Part shown: positions 23,077 to 34,796 of the stretch, piece by piece | Numbering within the stretch: the first letter of the stretch is position 1 | Layout of the letters: the number at the start of each line of letters is the position of its first letter | Assembly (NCBI GenBank): GCA_947247005.1 | Contig: OX365946.1 | Location: forward strand, 45,844,734-45,908,733 | Length of the DNA: 64,000 nucleotides | Direction: 5' to 3' | Origin: Spisula solida | Taxonomy: Eukaryota > Mollusca > Bivalvia > Venerida > Mactridae | Notes under the pieces: model-generated | Told to the model about the DNA's origin: nothing | Seen by the model: only the letters and a program-made list of their open reading frames with translations | Databases searched by the model: none | Translations under genes and position numbers: made by a program

Positions 23077-23125
23077 CTTAAAAAAGCCATTCCAGTAGTA
23101 CGGCGACTTCCGTCGCCGCATAATA
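23077..23125. repeat. Mobile-element terminus with hairpin (ATTCCAGTAGTA type)
   Basis: AAAAAGCCATTCCAGTAGTA is followed by the hairpin GGCGACttccGTCGCC. The same AAAAGCATTCCAGTAGTA with a different hairpin occurs at 62165-62206. Confidence 0.5.
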
Positions 23126-23269
23126 AAATCTAACAATGGGTTCATTGGCCCCAAGCTCTCACCTGAGGACTTGCAGTAAATTTTTATGCAAGGATCTAGT
23201 TTATCATTCATTCATCCAATAGATTAACGGTGGGCATTTTGCATATGAATACAGTGATCTCTCCTATAG

Positions 23270-24105
23270 GGTTAACCTAGTGTTTTACCAAGATGATCCA
23301 AGTAAATCTATAGAGATACATATTGTGACCAAGTTTTATTTTCATTAGGTCTAAACTATACTACTTTATTAAACACTTTAACCAAAATGTCTAAGTTCAA
23401 AAGGGCCATAACTCCTTACAAAATCATCCTAGAGTTATGTCACTTGTCTAGTTGAGTTGACTTATGACAATAAATAATTGTGTCAAGTTTTAATGCTATA
23501 GCATTGAAAGTAAACAGAATATTGAATTTTTTAAAAAACCTTAATCCAAATGACTACCTTAAAAAGGGCCATACTCCATACTAATCATCCTACAGTTATG
23601 CCTCATGTGTAGTATGATTGACTTATGATAATAAATAAGTGTACCACTTTCCAATGCAATTCCATTGATAGTAAACAAACTTCTGAGTTTACTTACAAAT
23701 ATGTTGTAACTGTGAGTCAATAAGACATGACCATACTGGAACCTATCATTTGTTGATTGCATAATGAAAATTATCTTAAATTTATAGGCTGATACTTTAA
23801 ATTGAATATTTGAATGATTATTATTACACCTGAAGAATCATACATTGTAATTACCCTCTTAATAGTATAATGTAATGTATTGTGTTGTCCATAAAAGTAC
23901 AAAGGGCCATAATTCTGTCAAAAATCATCGCAGCACAAATTATTTCCTTTATGCACATCTACATGTTGAGCTTGTTCATCTGTTAAAGTTTGAAGGAAAT
24001 GCTGCAAAAACTGTAGGAGAAGTTGCGTCCACAAGAATGCGTCTACGGACAGACGAGCTAAATCCAGTATACCCCCCTTACAACTAGTTGTGCGGGGGGG
24101 TATAA
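23270..24105 (+). repeat. Clam tandem repeat, degenerate ~160-180-bp units
   Basis: Three diverged units with AAAGGGCCATAACTCC, AATCATCCTAGAGTTATG and AATGCTATAGCATTGAAAGT-like segments, ending GGACAGACGAGCTAAATCCA and GGGGGGGTATAATAA, the usual terminus of this family. Confidence 0.75.
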
Positions 24106-24829
24106 TAAAAGATTCCCTGACTTTTGTTAAGTTTTCAGATTTCCATGACTAATTCCAAAATTCCCTAACTTTTATTTTTCCCCTGACTTTTCCCTGACTG
24201 TGGGAACCCTTAATACTGTAAACAAAAACAGATTATTTCAAAATTTGATGGCTTAGTGCTGATAAGCCCAACCTCACTAAAATTGTGCTGAATTCAAGCC
24301 TCTGTGATAACAGAATGCAGTCTGTTTTTTGGCATTTTGGGTTTTACACAATATGAGAATATATAACGGACAAACATTACCATGCTATTCATGCAACTTT
24401 GGTCCCTGCCAATAGCGCTTATCAGTTACCAATGAAAAGACCTTATTATGCCAATGCATACCAAATGCAATACATGCATTTTTCAAAATTAGCTGTAGCT
24501 AGATTAGATGATATTTTAATATTTGCACAATGTTTTCTTAGTAGGTTTTGTCTAGTTAAGGACATGGAGTATGATCTATAGTTGGTGGGTGCATGCTTTT
24601 ATCAAATGCATTTTATTTTTCAAATTGATATTTGATGGGTGCCAGTAAGCATAGCATTATGATGCACTACATTATGCCCTTGAAGTTAAACAAAAAATTA
24701 CAATAAATATTAATAAAGTGAATTTATTGAAGTATGACAGCATTTACATTAAAACTTGCTTGTTCGCAAACACAAAATCTGCCCAAGGGTACTTTCCAAA
24801 ATGTATATCATTCTTACAATATAACTCTA

Positions 24830-25004
24830 GGGAACAAACTCTTACTTAGTTTAAGACTGAAAAATGTATACTTACAAAGATATTCAAGAAACATTGCCAT
24901 TTTTCTACTTTCGGTTTGCAAGGTCATTGATGATCATTGATTTTTTGCATGATACAAGTTCATGAATTTGTTTCATAACTATTTCTTTGTAAGAGTTTGT
25001 TCCT
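24830..25004. mobile_element. 175-bp TA-flanked MITE
   Basis: Inverted ends GGGAACAAACTCTTAC and AGGAACAAACTCTTAC (inverted right end) flanked by TA at 24828-24829 and 25005-25006. It sits between the two matched blocks of the left arm of the surrounding composite. Confidence 0.65.
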
Positions 25005-25962
25005 TATACGAGCACAGGTAACTGTATCATTAATAAACAGTACCTAAAAAAAAATTTATAATTCTTATACAAGGTACTATATTTCCATGAATTGACCAGG
25101 TATCAAAAACAAGAATTGGCTTGCGATATCTTCATAAAGTAATTATATTCGTAAAAAACATGACTATAACTGCTTTCATGCGAAATCCCATCGAAATTGG
25201 TCAAGAAGTTAAACAGTTATGCCATAAATACGTATTACGGTATCCAACTGGTCACTGGGGTGGACTCAATAAAAACAAAAAAAAACGGAAATATTGAGGA
25301 AATCACCACCATATGTCGAATTTACCGTTGTGTAGAAACATAATAATGCGGTAAAATTAAAGAACGAAAAAGTTGGAACAGATTTACCTGGTTGACACAT
25401 GTTCACTTCAGTGAATGTATACGTGTAAGCCGAAAAACGAATCGTTTGCATATTTAAATGTCAAAATGACTCCATGTTTGTGCGAACGTTCCGAATGATG
25501 CGCGTGATTTCCTTTTTGTAACAACGATTTTCATTGGTTGATTTCATTGGGGTTTCCCAGGACTTGGTTACCAGCGTACAAACGTAGTATACTACGCCAA
25601 TGAAAACGACCTTTATAAAATACGTTCGAAATAACCGTCAGACACACTAAAAACCACTACAGCCGTTCCTACAGCGTTTATCGCCCTCGAAAAATGAAAT
25701 CAAAGTTTAAACAATGAATTATATCGTACGAAGGTAAATTTAAGCATGTTTTCGAATGCTTTCGATTCACAAAGATGTTTTTGACCACCCACAGCTTTAA
25801 ATAGATGATTAATGCCGTAAATGCTTTAAATTATGAAAAAAAAAAAAATACACCCAGTGACTGTACGATCACTTCTCCGGGAAATATACATTGTATAAGA
25901 ATTCTAAATTTAACATAAAAATTTTAGGTACTGTTTATTAATGATACAGTTACCTGTGTATA

Positions 25963-27831
25963 CGAGGGGTGATCAACAAATACGCGGAAAAGTGCTGTCA
26001 TTTCTTTATTTGTCACTGTAAGTTATCGAAACCTTATTAACATGAAGATATATTTATTTCAAATTGATTCATCGCTGACCATCAATATTAACCAAAGTCA
26101 GAACGAACACGGTTTCCTATGGCAACGTCACTCGACGTCATGACCCCAAATTTTCATACTTTCCAACGTTGCACGTAGCAAACGATGACGAAATATTCGT
26201 GCGTTTGTAATATAATAATTTTCTAAAGGGTGAGTTATGAATATGCAATGAAAAACATTACATTATTTAAAAAAATGTTTTAACGCCAAAATTCCGTTTA
26301 AGGAGGTACGCGTACCTTTGATCAAACGATCGAATTTTCCTTGAAACATCTTAAAATGACAGAACAGTCTTCTAGAACAACATTGAAATCATAACAATGA
26401 TATGTCACCAGGCTCGTTTTCGACATACATGGCTTTCTAATGACCAACCATTGTAATTTCTCATTTTATCTATTTCCTGCATTTATGGCACCATTATGTT
26501 CTTTTTAAGATTATTACTATATGAAACCACTTTTAAACAATGCCTGATATTTTGTGCGTTCAAAAGTCATTCCTATTGACATTAGTCACAATTCTGGCTG
26601 CCTGGTGAACAAATTCAGTATTTGAACATGATAAATAGTTACCCCACCCACTTGCAAAAAAGTGTGATTTTCGAACGATTTCAAATGAACGTCAAAAAAT
26701 ACCTAACGATCGAAAGTGATTTAAAATTGGACAAGAGTTTAGTATCAAATAGAACACCAGTTTAGTCAAATAATTAATAGGGGTCACCAGCCTTTTTTGG
26801 GAGCTGTGCATAAAAAAGTACTAATTATGAATATATTTGCATAAAATTAACCTAATTTGCATATTGTAATGAAATAAACTTTTATTAAAAATATTTCAAA
26901 GTGTGGCTACCTCTTATAACTAAACCATGCACTACATATTATATATAAGTATATGCATTTGAACAATTGTAGGGAGTTATTGTGAAACCATATTATTCAC
27001 AATTTTGCCGTTCCCCACCCACTTTTCATACATGCAAAAAAATAAAAAGTTAAAAATATCTAATTTGTGCAATAATATTATGTTTATTATCATTAATCAA
27101 CATTCATATGCGATCATTTAAACTAAAATTAATGTTTGTTCTTATCTAAAATGATTTTGAAATTTCGCGCATGCGCACAAGGCAGCTCGTACCTCCTTAA
27201 GAGCTATTTGCTTCGAAATTGTTTGTCTGAAAATGAGTGTGACACAGAAATCGGCGGCGAAAATTTGTGTTGCAAATGAAATGTCATAAAATATCAATGA
27301 CCATATTGCAAAATACAACAAATATGTAATAGCAAACACAACATGTGTCTGTATTGCATATTCTCTCACATGAAGCCATGTGAAATCAATGCCGACATGC
27401 GAATGGGCTATAGGACGTCAATAACGTCAAATAACGTCATAAATATTAATGTTTTCCAGCAGCTAATTCTTGTAATTGACATGCAAGTTGTAAAGAAAAA
27501 ACTATGATTTTCGGTTGACAGGTCTATGAAGTGTATCTGGTTGTACAGCTATTTTTTTGAGAATCATGTAATGCGTTATACATTATGAATTGTGCCTGGA
27601 ATGAGTATGGATAATGATGTATGAAACGACGTCGCGATGATGTTGGGCCGGTGTAGCCATAGTGATGTTACGGTTTCTATGTTTTTTTCACCAAATGTTT
27701 CCTTGGGCTCAATGTTATTATAGTTATGTATTTGTAATACTCCAATCTATTACCAGACCGATTTACTTCAATATTGATCACGTAACAAAGATTTTAGAGC
27801 ATTTTTCCGCGTATTTGTTGATCACCCCTCG
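25963..27831. mobile_element. Mariner-like element remnant, 1869 bp, TA target
   Basis: Inverted ends start CGAGGGGTGATCAACAAATA and continue CGCGGAAAA; both are next to TA (25961-25962, 27832-27833). Length and ends fit a mariner-type element, but no D,D(34)D transposase frame survives; part of the interior is another insertion (26302-27196). Confidence 0.7.
26302..27196. mobile_element. Nested element with TTAA target, ~895 bp
   Basis: Flanked by TTAA at 26298-26301 and 27197-27200 with inverted ends GGAGGTACGCG / GGAGGTACGAG. TTAA duplications are used by piggyBac and Kolobok elements; no transposase seen, so the class is open. Confidence 0.55.
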
Positions 27832-28384
27832 TACTACTAGTATTGGCTATGTCCCCGACAACAAACTTTGACTCTTAATGCCATGTTGACTTTGTTTGTG
27901 AACGAGTAAGATTTGCAATAAAAATGCTGTCATGCTTCAATAAATTCACTTTATCAATATTATTTTGGGTTGAACTTGAAGAGTACATGTAGTGCATTGT
28001 AATACAGTGCTTATTTTATTCAACAACTTTAATATGAAGACAGAAAACGCTTTTTAACGAAAATTGCACTATCTCACTTAATATTAGACTCTACTCCCTT
28101 AACATAAACATGAATATTGATTGTTTGACCCTTTTTAAAGCTTGAGTAGTACATGACCCGTAGAATGTTAACTAAGTTTTTCTTTGGTATACAAATGTAC
28201 CCTGGTGAACTTGTTATTGACGCCAAATGATCCCGATTATATAGAGACAATCATTGTGACCATAAAAATTGTGACCATTGGAGTGTTATTTAGAAGAGTC
28301 CCATTGTTGATGATGCAAGGTGGGCAATGGACACTTATGGATGTAGCTTATTATTAATAATTACTGAAGTCCCTAACTGTCGAA

Positions 28385-28680
28385 GAAAAGGCTAGAATAC
28401 AACCAAGATGGTATGATAAAGCTCCTTTTGCCGAGATTTCATAGTCCATGGTCAGCAGAAGGAGGCTAGAATACAACAAAGATGGTATGATAAAGCTCCT
28501 TTTGCCGAGGTTTCATAGTCCATGGTCAGCAAAAGGAGGCTAGAATACAACTAAGTTGGTATGATAAACTTTTAAGCTCCTTTCGCCGAAGTACATAGTC
28601 CATGGTCAGCAAAAGCAGGCTAGAATACAACTATGCTGGTTTGATAGTTTTTGCCGAGATGTCATAGGCCATGGTTAGCA
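28385..28680. repeat. Four tandem ~78-bp units
   Basis: Units contain GGCTAGAATACAACCAAGAT, GGTATGATAAAGCTCCTTTT, GCCGAGATTTCATAGTCCAT and GGTCAGCA. The last unit is shortened. Confidence 0.8.
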
Positions 28681-29187
28681 TGGTATTAATTAATCAGGTC
28701 TGGCAATAGGAGACCAATAGACTGGTAAGACACTGGAAACAAACTGGCAAAACCATGGCAATGCACTGGCAATACAGTAAAATTTCACAAGGGATAGGGC
28801 CATTAATATTTTGTAATAATTTGTTCATCAACTTTTATTACATAATATAGTTTATCATCTATTGTTATAATTGGGCTTGATTTTCATGAATACTGTAAAA
28901 TGAGTAGATGTATTAAGTAGCAGAACTATTAGCAAAATACTTAAAATTTGTATAAAAAAGTTTCATTATTTATATTATCAAAGGAATTTGGTTTCAATTA
29001 ATTAACCTCAAATTGGTTTATTCATTTTGTATAACTGGGTAATAGTTTGAATATTATCTAAAACACTATTAAAATAAACATTCAATATTCAACATTCAGT
29101 ATTTATTTACAGTGTTTTGCACCAATACATAACATAGCAGGAATATCAATTAAAATGTACATGTAATAATAATTATTGTGAACAAAC

Positions 29188-29289
29188 CTTCAATAAAGTG
29201 TTGATTGCTGCATCAATATCATTACTTATAACTACACTTGCAGATACATATGCGGACAAGGCTAGCACACATAAAGCATGAAACCACAT
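29188..29289 (-). CDS. Exon 1: start codon and signal peptide
   Basis: ATG at 29289-29287 (reading left) opens 34 codons: MWFHALCVLALSAYVSA is a typical signal peptide (short n-region, hydrophobic core, small residues at -3 and -1), followed by SVVISNDIDAAINTLLK. The exon ends TTGAAG with donor GTTTGT, phase 0, which matches the phase 0 start of the exon at 20856. The sequence around the start is AAGATGT, with purine at -3. It is too short to stand out as an ORF. Joining it to the sushi/HYR gene is inference from strand, phase and the need of that gene for a secretion signal. A TATA box was not identified. Confidence 0.55.
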
Positions 29290-30560
29290 CTTATCCTCGC
29301 AAAGTCTTCCCAAAAATGATCAAATGTTTGGAGCTGGCAATATTAAGGTAATTGGACACTCTTTAGTTGAGCGGAAGTTTAGAAATCAGTGTAAATTAGA
29401 CGTATTGAAAGCGTCTGACTACCATGATGATAAAATAAGAAAAACTTAAAATTGATGTGTCAGCATGTTCTCATGTCTTAAAATCGCGCGTTTACTGCAT
29501 AGTTGTTACTATATTATTCTATAATAAGCTTGCAGAGTAAAACTATAGCTGAAACTTTATGTCCCATTTATTCCAAACGTTGAAACACCAACACTCGCGA
29601 ATACTAGCTACAACGTATGTGAAACGTAATATAATGCGCCCACACAACATTTTATCCAAGTTTTAACATTTGTTTAGCAAGCATCCTGACTACTTTAGAG
29701 GAAGGTTAGTTTGCATTTATTTGGTAATAATATAGACTAGCTAATACAAAAGAGCATTGGTTCATCTTTAAATATACACATTTTTCAAAAACAAATTATC
29801 GCGAAAACTGGATACAACGTATTCAAAACGTTGATGTATTTTGTAAACTCTTCTGGTTTTCGACATTTCCGAAATCACTAAAGTGTCAGTTAAAAAAATC
29901 TACCCGAGCAACTGCCATGAAATTTGGGACAAAACTTCTATAATAGTTACTCTACTGGATGCATTTATGAAATAAGTATGTTGTTCAACTATTTTTTTCG
30001 TATAACTTAAAAATGAAAAATCACCTATTTTAACATATCATTTAAAAATACATATAACATACATAGTCTAAAACAAACGTTATCGTGTGATTCCGTATAT
30101 ACAAAATCTCGTGCATGCCAAGTTATATGGAATTATATGTCCAACTTTTTCGTTGAAATGCAAGCATCCGTTTTTAGGGGGGTTCCCCAAAATCTAAAAA
30201 TATTTTGAAAACTAGCCGAGCAAAACTGTTATATTACATAAATACTTGGTTAGGTTGGAAAATCACGATATACAAATTTTATAGCCAAATCTGTGAGGCA
30301 GCACCTTTAACAACATTTATCATAAACTTAAGGTAATTCCTTACTCTTAATTTTTCTGTACAAGAGGTATCAAACACCTGATTTTTATGAAGAACACACT
30401 CATGATAGTGATTGTACAAACCCGTTGCTTTATAGAAGATTTGGTGCAAATAAGCAATTTTAACCACTCTCGATATTGCCCACTGAGTATTTTTTTCTTG
30501 AAAAAAAAGTGCTAAGTTTCCTTCCAACATGCTTTGTGAATTATGTAATTCACATGTGAT
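29290..30560. other. Sequence upstream of the gene; nothing recognised
   Basis: AT-rich DNA that would include the promoter of the minus-strand gene if exon 1 is right. I see no clear TATA box, CpG cluster or repeat family here. An open frame at 30578-30279 (minus) has no family I recognise and overlaps a hairpin element. Confidence 0.4.
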
Positions 30561-30565
30561 GTATA

Positions 30566-30672
30566 TATTAGTGTTCATCCTTACTGTTCTATAGAAATAA
30601 GAAACGTTGACGGAAGCGAAGCGACCGGAGACGTTTCTAATCCCTATAGAACAGCAAGGATGAATACTAATA
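30566..30672. repeat. Hairpin element with 42-bp arms
   Basis: 30566-30607 and 30631-30672 are inverted copies: TTCATCCTTACTGTTCTATA against, inverted, TTCATCCTTGCTGTTCTATA, both ending GAAACGT. The ~23-bp loop is GC-richer. Confidence 0.75.
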
Positions 30673-30678
30673 TACTTA

Positions 30679-30854
30679 GTGTGCAGGTTTATTTGTCTGC
30701 GGTACTATGTTACACAGAACGGTACTAAGTTACATAGTACGTTCTATGAACCAAGCTTTACATAGTAAACCATCTTGTTCGTTCTACGGGATTAAGAACT
30801 CTCGAAAAATTTAAAATACAGAAATTTCATTGGCTGACAGATAAACCTGCACAC
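30679..30854. mobile_element. 176-bp TA-flanked MITE
   Basis: Inverted ends GTGTGCAGGTTTATTTGTCT and GTGTGCAGGTTTATCTGTCA, flanked by TA at 30677-30678 and 30855-30856. It abuts the hairpin element. Confidence 0.65.
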
Positions 30855-30964
30855 TAATGAACTGTAACATCAACAAGCTACAGCGTAAACATCAGTGTGG
30901 TATATGGTTCGTTTTTCGATTCTAATGCGAACAAATTTCAGGCAATTTAAGTAATAGTAGTGTT

Positions 30965-30996
30965 AATTCTATAGGGTATTAATACCCTATAGAATT
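30965..30996. repeat. Perfect 32-bp palindrome
   Basis: AATTCTATAGGGTATT is followed directly by its reverse complement with no spacer. No longer element around it was found. Confidence 0.85.
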
Positions 30997-31485
30997 TTTT
31001 ATGTAAATAACTACAAAATACCTAAGTATCTCAAGTTATTTTAGATGTCAGTGTGGTTGTTTATGGGATATACAGACAACTATACCAAAATTACGCGAAT
31101 ATTTGGCAATTTTATTTTTTATTTATTTATATAATATATGTACGTAGGAATCTAATGACCAAGTGGGTCTTCGTGGATTTGACATTTTATAACATAGCAG
31201 GCTACACACTGTTAATTTTTCCAGGCAAATAAATTCTATTTTGTACATTTAATTCATATTTTGTTCTCTTTAACCCACCCTAAAACAGTTCAATCATAAG
31301 ACATAGAATTCTCGCCAAAATTAAGTAGATGTAAGCATTGAAGTGTTCGATATTGAATGACGTGAACCAATCAAAATTGAGAAGTATACTTGAAACAGAA
31401 TAAGTAATGACATGTTTATCATTATGCCAAAATTGTTATAAAAGCTTTTAGGTAAATATCCTGTTGATTACTGATTATGTCAATT

Positions 31486-32200
31486 ACAAGAGGGCCCAAA
31501 GGGCCCTAGGTCGCTCACCTGTTATAGCAGTACATGCAAGACCTGTGATTTGACCTAGTGACCTAGTTCTTGGCCTCATATGACGCAATATCGCACTTGA
31601 CCTAGATTTTGTTGAGATGATCACTCTGACCAAGTTTCATAAGGATTAGGCCAAAAGTGTGACCTATAGTGACTATACAAGGTTTTTCTATGATTTGACC
31701 TTGTGACCTAGTTTTTGACCCCGGATGACCCAATATCGAACTTGACCTAAATTTTGTTGAGATGACCATTGTGACCAAGTTTCATAAAGATTAAGTCAAA
31801 ATTGTGACCTCTAGTGTCTACACAAGGTTTTTCTATGATTTGACCTTGTGACCTAGTTTTTGACCCAGTATGACCCAATATCGAACTTGACCTAGATTTT
31901 GTTGTGATAATCATTGTGACCAAGTTTCATAAAGATTAGGTCAAAATTGTGACCTCTAGTGACTACACAAGGTTTTTCTATGATTTGACCTTGTGACCTA
32001 GTTTTTGACCCCGGATGACCCAATATCGAACTTGACCTAGATTTTGTTGAGATGATCATTGTGACCAAGTTTCATAAAGATTAAGTCAAAATTGTGACCT
32101 CTAGTGTCTACACAAGCAAATTGTTGACAGACGGACGGACGACGGACGAAGAGTGATCACAAAAGCTCACTCTGTCACTTTGTGACAGGTGAGCTAAAAA
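31486..32200 (+). repeat. Clam dispersed repeat, GACCTAGTTTTTGACC family, complete copy
   Basis: Starts ACAAGAGGGCCCAAAGGGCC with CTAGGTCGCTCACCTG, holds about four ~145-bp units (TGACCTAGTTTTTGACCCC, CAATATCGAACTTGACCTAG, TTCATAAAGATTAAGTCAAA), and ends GAAGAGTGATCACAAAAGCT to GACAGGTGAGCTAAAA. A longer copy, split by an insertion, is at 39593-40819 plus 52646-52875. Confidence 0.85.
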
Positions 32201-33654
32201 AGACAAATAATTCTTCCCCAGACGATGATCTAGATACCGGTCACATTGAAATTCGGTAATAAAGGGTTTAAAATGTTATAATTTTGTTTGCTTGAATATA
32301 CCGATTTATACGGATGAGGTATATTGAATAAAATACGATGAATTGTGTGTATAACCTGATCTATGTTTTGTAAGATCAGTATCCTTTCAAAGTGCTTAAA
32401 AATCCTGTTTTATTTAAATTCTAATATGTCAGAGGCATTTAATTACCAAAGTTTAAACTTCCGGGTTTCTTTATAATCATACCTATCGTGCGCCTAGGAT
32501 AACGTGATGTTTACAAACATGAATCGGTTTTGTCAACTATCGTAAAGTTGGTTTTGCGCATTACTAAAGAAAACAGATAAGGTCAGTTTTGTTCTAAAAA
32601 CATAACGGATAAATCATTCACACCCGATTGATCCACCTAAATGGATTATACCAAAATTTCCCGCCTTTCTTGTTATCATGGGCGCACTATAACCCACTTT
32701 GAAATTCTAACAGGTTATTTCTACGGGCAAATAAATTTGCGATTTAGTCTTAAAATGAGTACTGGTAGGTTTGAATTCTGCGTTTTTTATTTCTTTAGCG
32801 ACCTATTCATTAATTGTTAAACAAACAAGCAAACAAAGGCAGTCGACCGCTATGTGTGAAAAATACAACAGTTACAAAACACTAGGAAGATATAGATTAA
32901 AGGAATATCACAGTATATTGAAGCAAAATATGAACTGAACAGATATTTATTCAGATTTGTACACAGTACATCATCTATACATATAACATATAAACATATA
33001 TATAGCCCGTTTGCGCTGAAAAAAATCGTCTAAAATGAAGATTTCTCAGTATTTACTGCACCTACAAGTATGAGATTTTGCACGAGTTAATGAAATGTAT
33101 CTACCTAATATACAATAAAATCTAAGCAACATCGGACATATGTAAAAAAAGTTTTGTTCATAAGTTCTATGTAAAATATTTGTAATTTACGATGAAACTT
33201 CATGTTAGAAGACTCGATACATGCAACAGCCAATTTTATGGTCACGTGACACGCCTAACGGTAGACTACGTATTTGTAATTTATTCAATATAGCATATAC
33301 GAGGCCCGTCTGTGCATCTGACATAGAACTGTTTGTGTGAGTCATATTTCCGGGTCTATTAGCTTAAAAATATGAAAATACATGCAGCTAACCCCCTGGT
33401 TGCCCTACGTTCAAAGAAAGTAACCTGCAAACATGTTTAACAATCATGGTTTTTTGTCGATATAATTACAGCGTCTTCAAACGATTTGACTGCTTAATAT
33501 TAGGCATTCTTTTAAAGGGGTGAATGTCGTTTTCAAACACAAGGTTTGTGTAGAAGTATATATAACTCACTTTTTAGACCTGGTTCAGTCATAAGACTAC
33601 TATCATTGTGTACATTAACATTGTAATGCTTTTATTAAGTTGTTAAGTTAACAT
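32201..33654. other. No gene recognised
   Basis: AT-rich DNA without a convincing ORF, RNA gene or inverted-repeat pair. It contains ordinary short AT tracts (for example TATATAACATATAAACATAT near 32980). Confidence 0.4.
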
Positions 33655-33919
33655 CAGGGCTGGTATTCACAAAGCATCTTAGTAGAAAACTTAGATTTTT
33701 CTTAAAAACACGAAAATTTCTAAAGTATGTCAGCCTAACATGACAATCAAGATTATTGATTTATTGCAAAGGTTTAAATCATTATGTAAAGAGCTACTTT
33801 AATCACTAAGAAAACATGGGTTAATCTTCAATTTGTGCACGATATATGCAATACTAATTTTTAACTTAAGTCAAAATATTTAAGTTTTCAACTAAGATGC
33901 TTTGTGAATACCAGCCCAG
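33655..33919. mobile_element. 265-bp MITE, CAGGGCTGGTATTCACAAAG ends
   Basis: Inverted ends CAGGGCTGGTATTCACAAAG and CTGGGCTGGTATTCACAAAG, both followed by CATCTTAGT and AAAACTTA. CAGGGC-type ends are common in hAT elements, but no clear 8-bp target duplication is seen, so the class is tentative. Confidence 0.75.
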
Positions 33920-34670
33920 GATATACATTTGTATATACATATATAAGTATGTACATAGCTTAGTGAACAAGGTTTTGGTTTTCACTGTTTTTTCATGATA
34001 TTATTATACATTATCTGTATACTAGCGACATACCTAACTAATCCGACTGATACGGGCCTCAAATATTTCGCCTTCGTCACACCAATGTCAATCCCGTTGA
34101 TCACTGATTATAACGGTTAAAAAAATACCGTAAAACATCAATGGAATGCCAGATTACCTCCCTGCGTTAAAGTGTTTCACAAGGTAATGTACAAAACGGC
34201 ACAGCCGCTGAAAAAGATTTTATATTTCATGGAAAGTAACTTATTGTCCCCTTAGCGTGGCGTATATTTCATAGAAATCGATGAAGAAATAAAAAACTTA
34301 GGGTTATTTTATTTTCCAATGTTTACAAATTTCTTCTTGTAACTGTAGTCAAATATCACGTGGTATTGCTACACTGATTTACATAACTCATAAAAAGGTG
34401 AAGTGAAATTCATCTATACATATAATAACACTAACTACAACTTAAGACACAAACGGGTGTTTAATGAATAAATTAAACATGCTAGTAATTTGCTTTTTCA
34501 TGATATTTGCAAATAAGCTACTCATATTTCCAAAGTAAGCATGATTTTCGGTTTGAATTCTACTATAGGTACAAACCATTTAATGCAGTATGTAAACTTG
34601 AAATTCCAAAGTCAGATTAACATACATCGTAACATGCTTACTGAATGTAACAGTCCCATTTCTATTTTAG

Positions 34671-34796
34671 ATGGATGAATTATGTGTGATTTGTAAGAAG
34701 ACACTCTCTGAACAGACAGTTGTAAAGTTGAGGAAGAAGGGGAGGGACAGTGTGAACAGGGACAGTGTGAACAGGGCAAGTGAGATCAGATACTAA
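34671..34796 (+). CDS. Short ORF or exon, MDELCVICKK...
   Basis: ATG at 34671 directly follows the acceptor-like TCTATTTTAG and opens 41 codons: MDELCVICKKTLSEQTVVKL, then a duplicated RDSVN unit and RASEIRY before TAA. The CxxC start followed by a basic, INRAS-like segment recalls the N-terminus of multicopy CxxC proteins I have seen in invertebrate genomes, but I cannot name the family. The 15-bp tandem duplication (AGGGACAGTGTGAAC twice) keeps the frame. A donor-like GTGAGA lies inside RAS, so it could be a coding exon rather than a whole gene; the early stop makes a pseudogene equally possible. Confidence 0.35.
   Translation: MDELCVICKKTLSEQTVVKLRKKGRDSVNRDSVNRASEIRY

Larger units (their letters stand above)
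24658..28000. mobile_element. Composite: outer inverted repeat containing three further elements
   Basis: The outer arms 24658-24785 and 27880-28000 are inverted copies (AAGTGAATTTATTGAAGTAT, GACAGCATTT, ATGCACTACAT). A second matched pair, 25010-25095 and 25870-25962, shares CAGGTAACTGTATCATTAAT and AAACAGTACCTAAAA in inverted order. The right arm is interrupted by a mariner-like element (25963-27831), the left arm by a 175-bp element (24830-25004). No ORF with a recognised domain. Confidence 0.65.
20857..29187. other. Intron 1 (8.3 kb), nested mobile elements
   Basis: Large first intron of the gene model. Named contents are listed separately. 21765-22470, 22600-23070 and 28700-29187 show nothing recognised. 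22490-22600 carries TAGCACCCCATCTGATTTCT on the minus strand, a clam-repeat fragment. Confidence 0.5.
485..29289 (-). other. Gene model: secreted sushi/HYR modular protein, nine exons, 3' end beyond the window
   Basis: This entry joins the nine exons described separately. Order from the 5' end: 29289-29188, 20856-20634, 16634-16548, 5724-5598, 4808-4672, 2853-2677, 1792-1613, 1258-998, 661-485. Seen: every junction has GT and AG borders, and phases agree (0, 1, 1, 2, 1, 1, 1, 1, then an open phase-1 end). The product is a signal peptide, a cysteine-containing region, an arginine-rich linker, HYR, sushi, sushi, HYR, sushi. Known: sushi (CCP) and HYR domains are extracellular adhesion or recognition modules, and all sushi units here have six cysteines, as in selectins and SVEP1-type proteins. 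Inference: a secreted recognition, adhesion or matrix protein, possibly SVEP1-like. The sushi/HYR exons are well supported; linking the first three exons to them rests on phase and strand only, and exons could be missing from the long introns. Confidence 0.65.
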
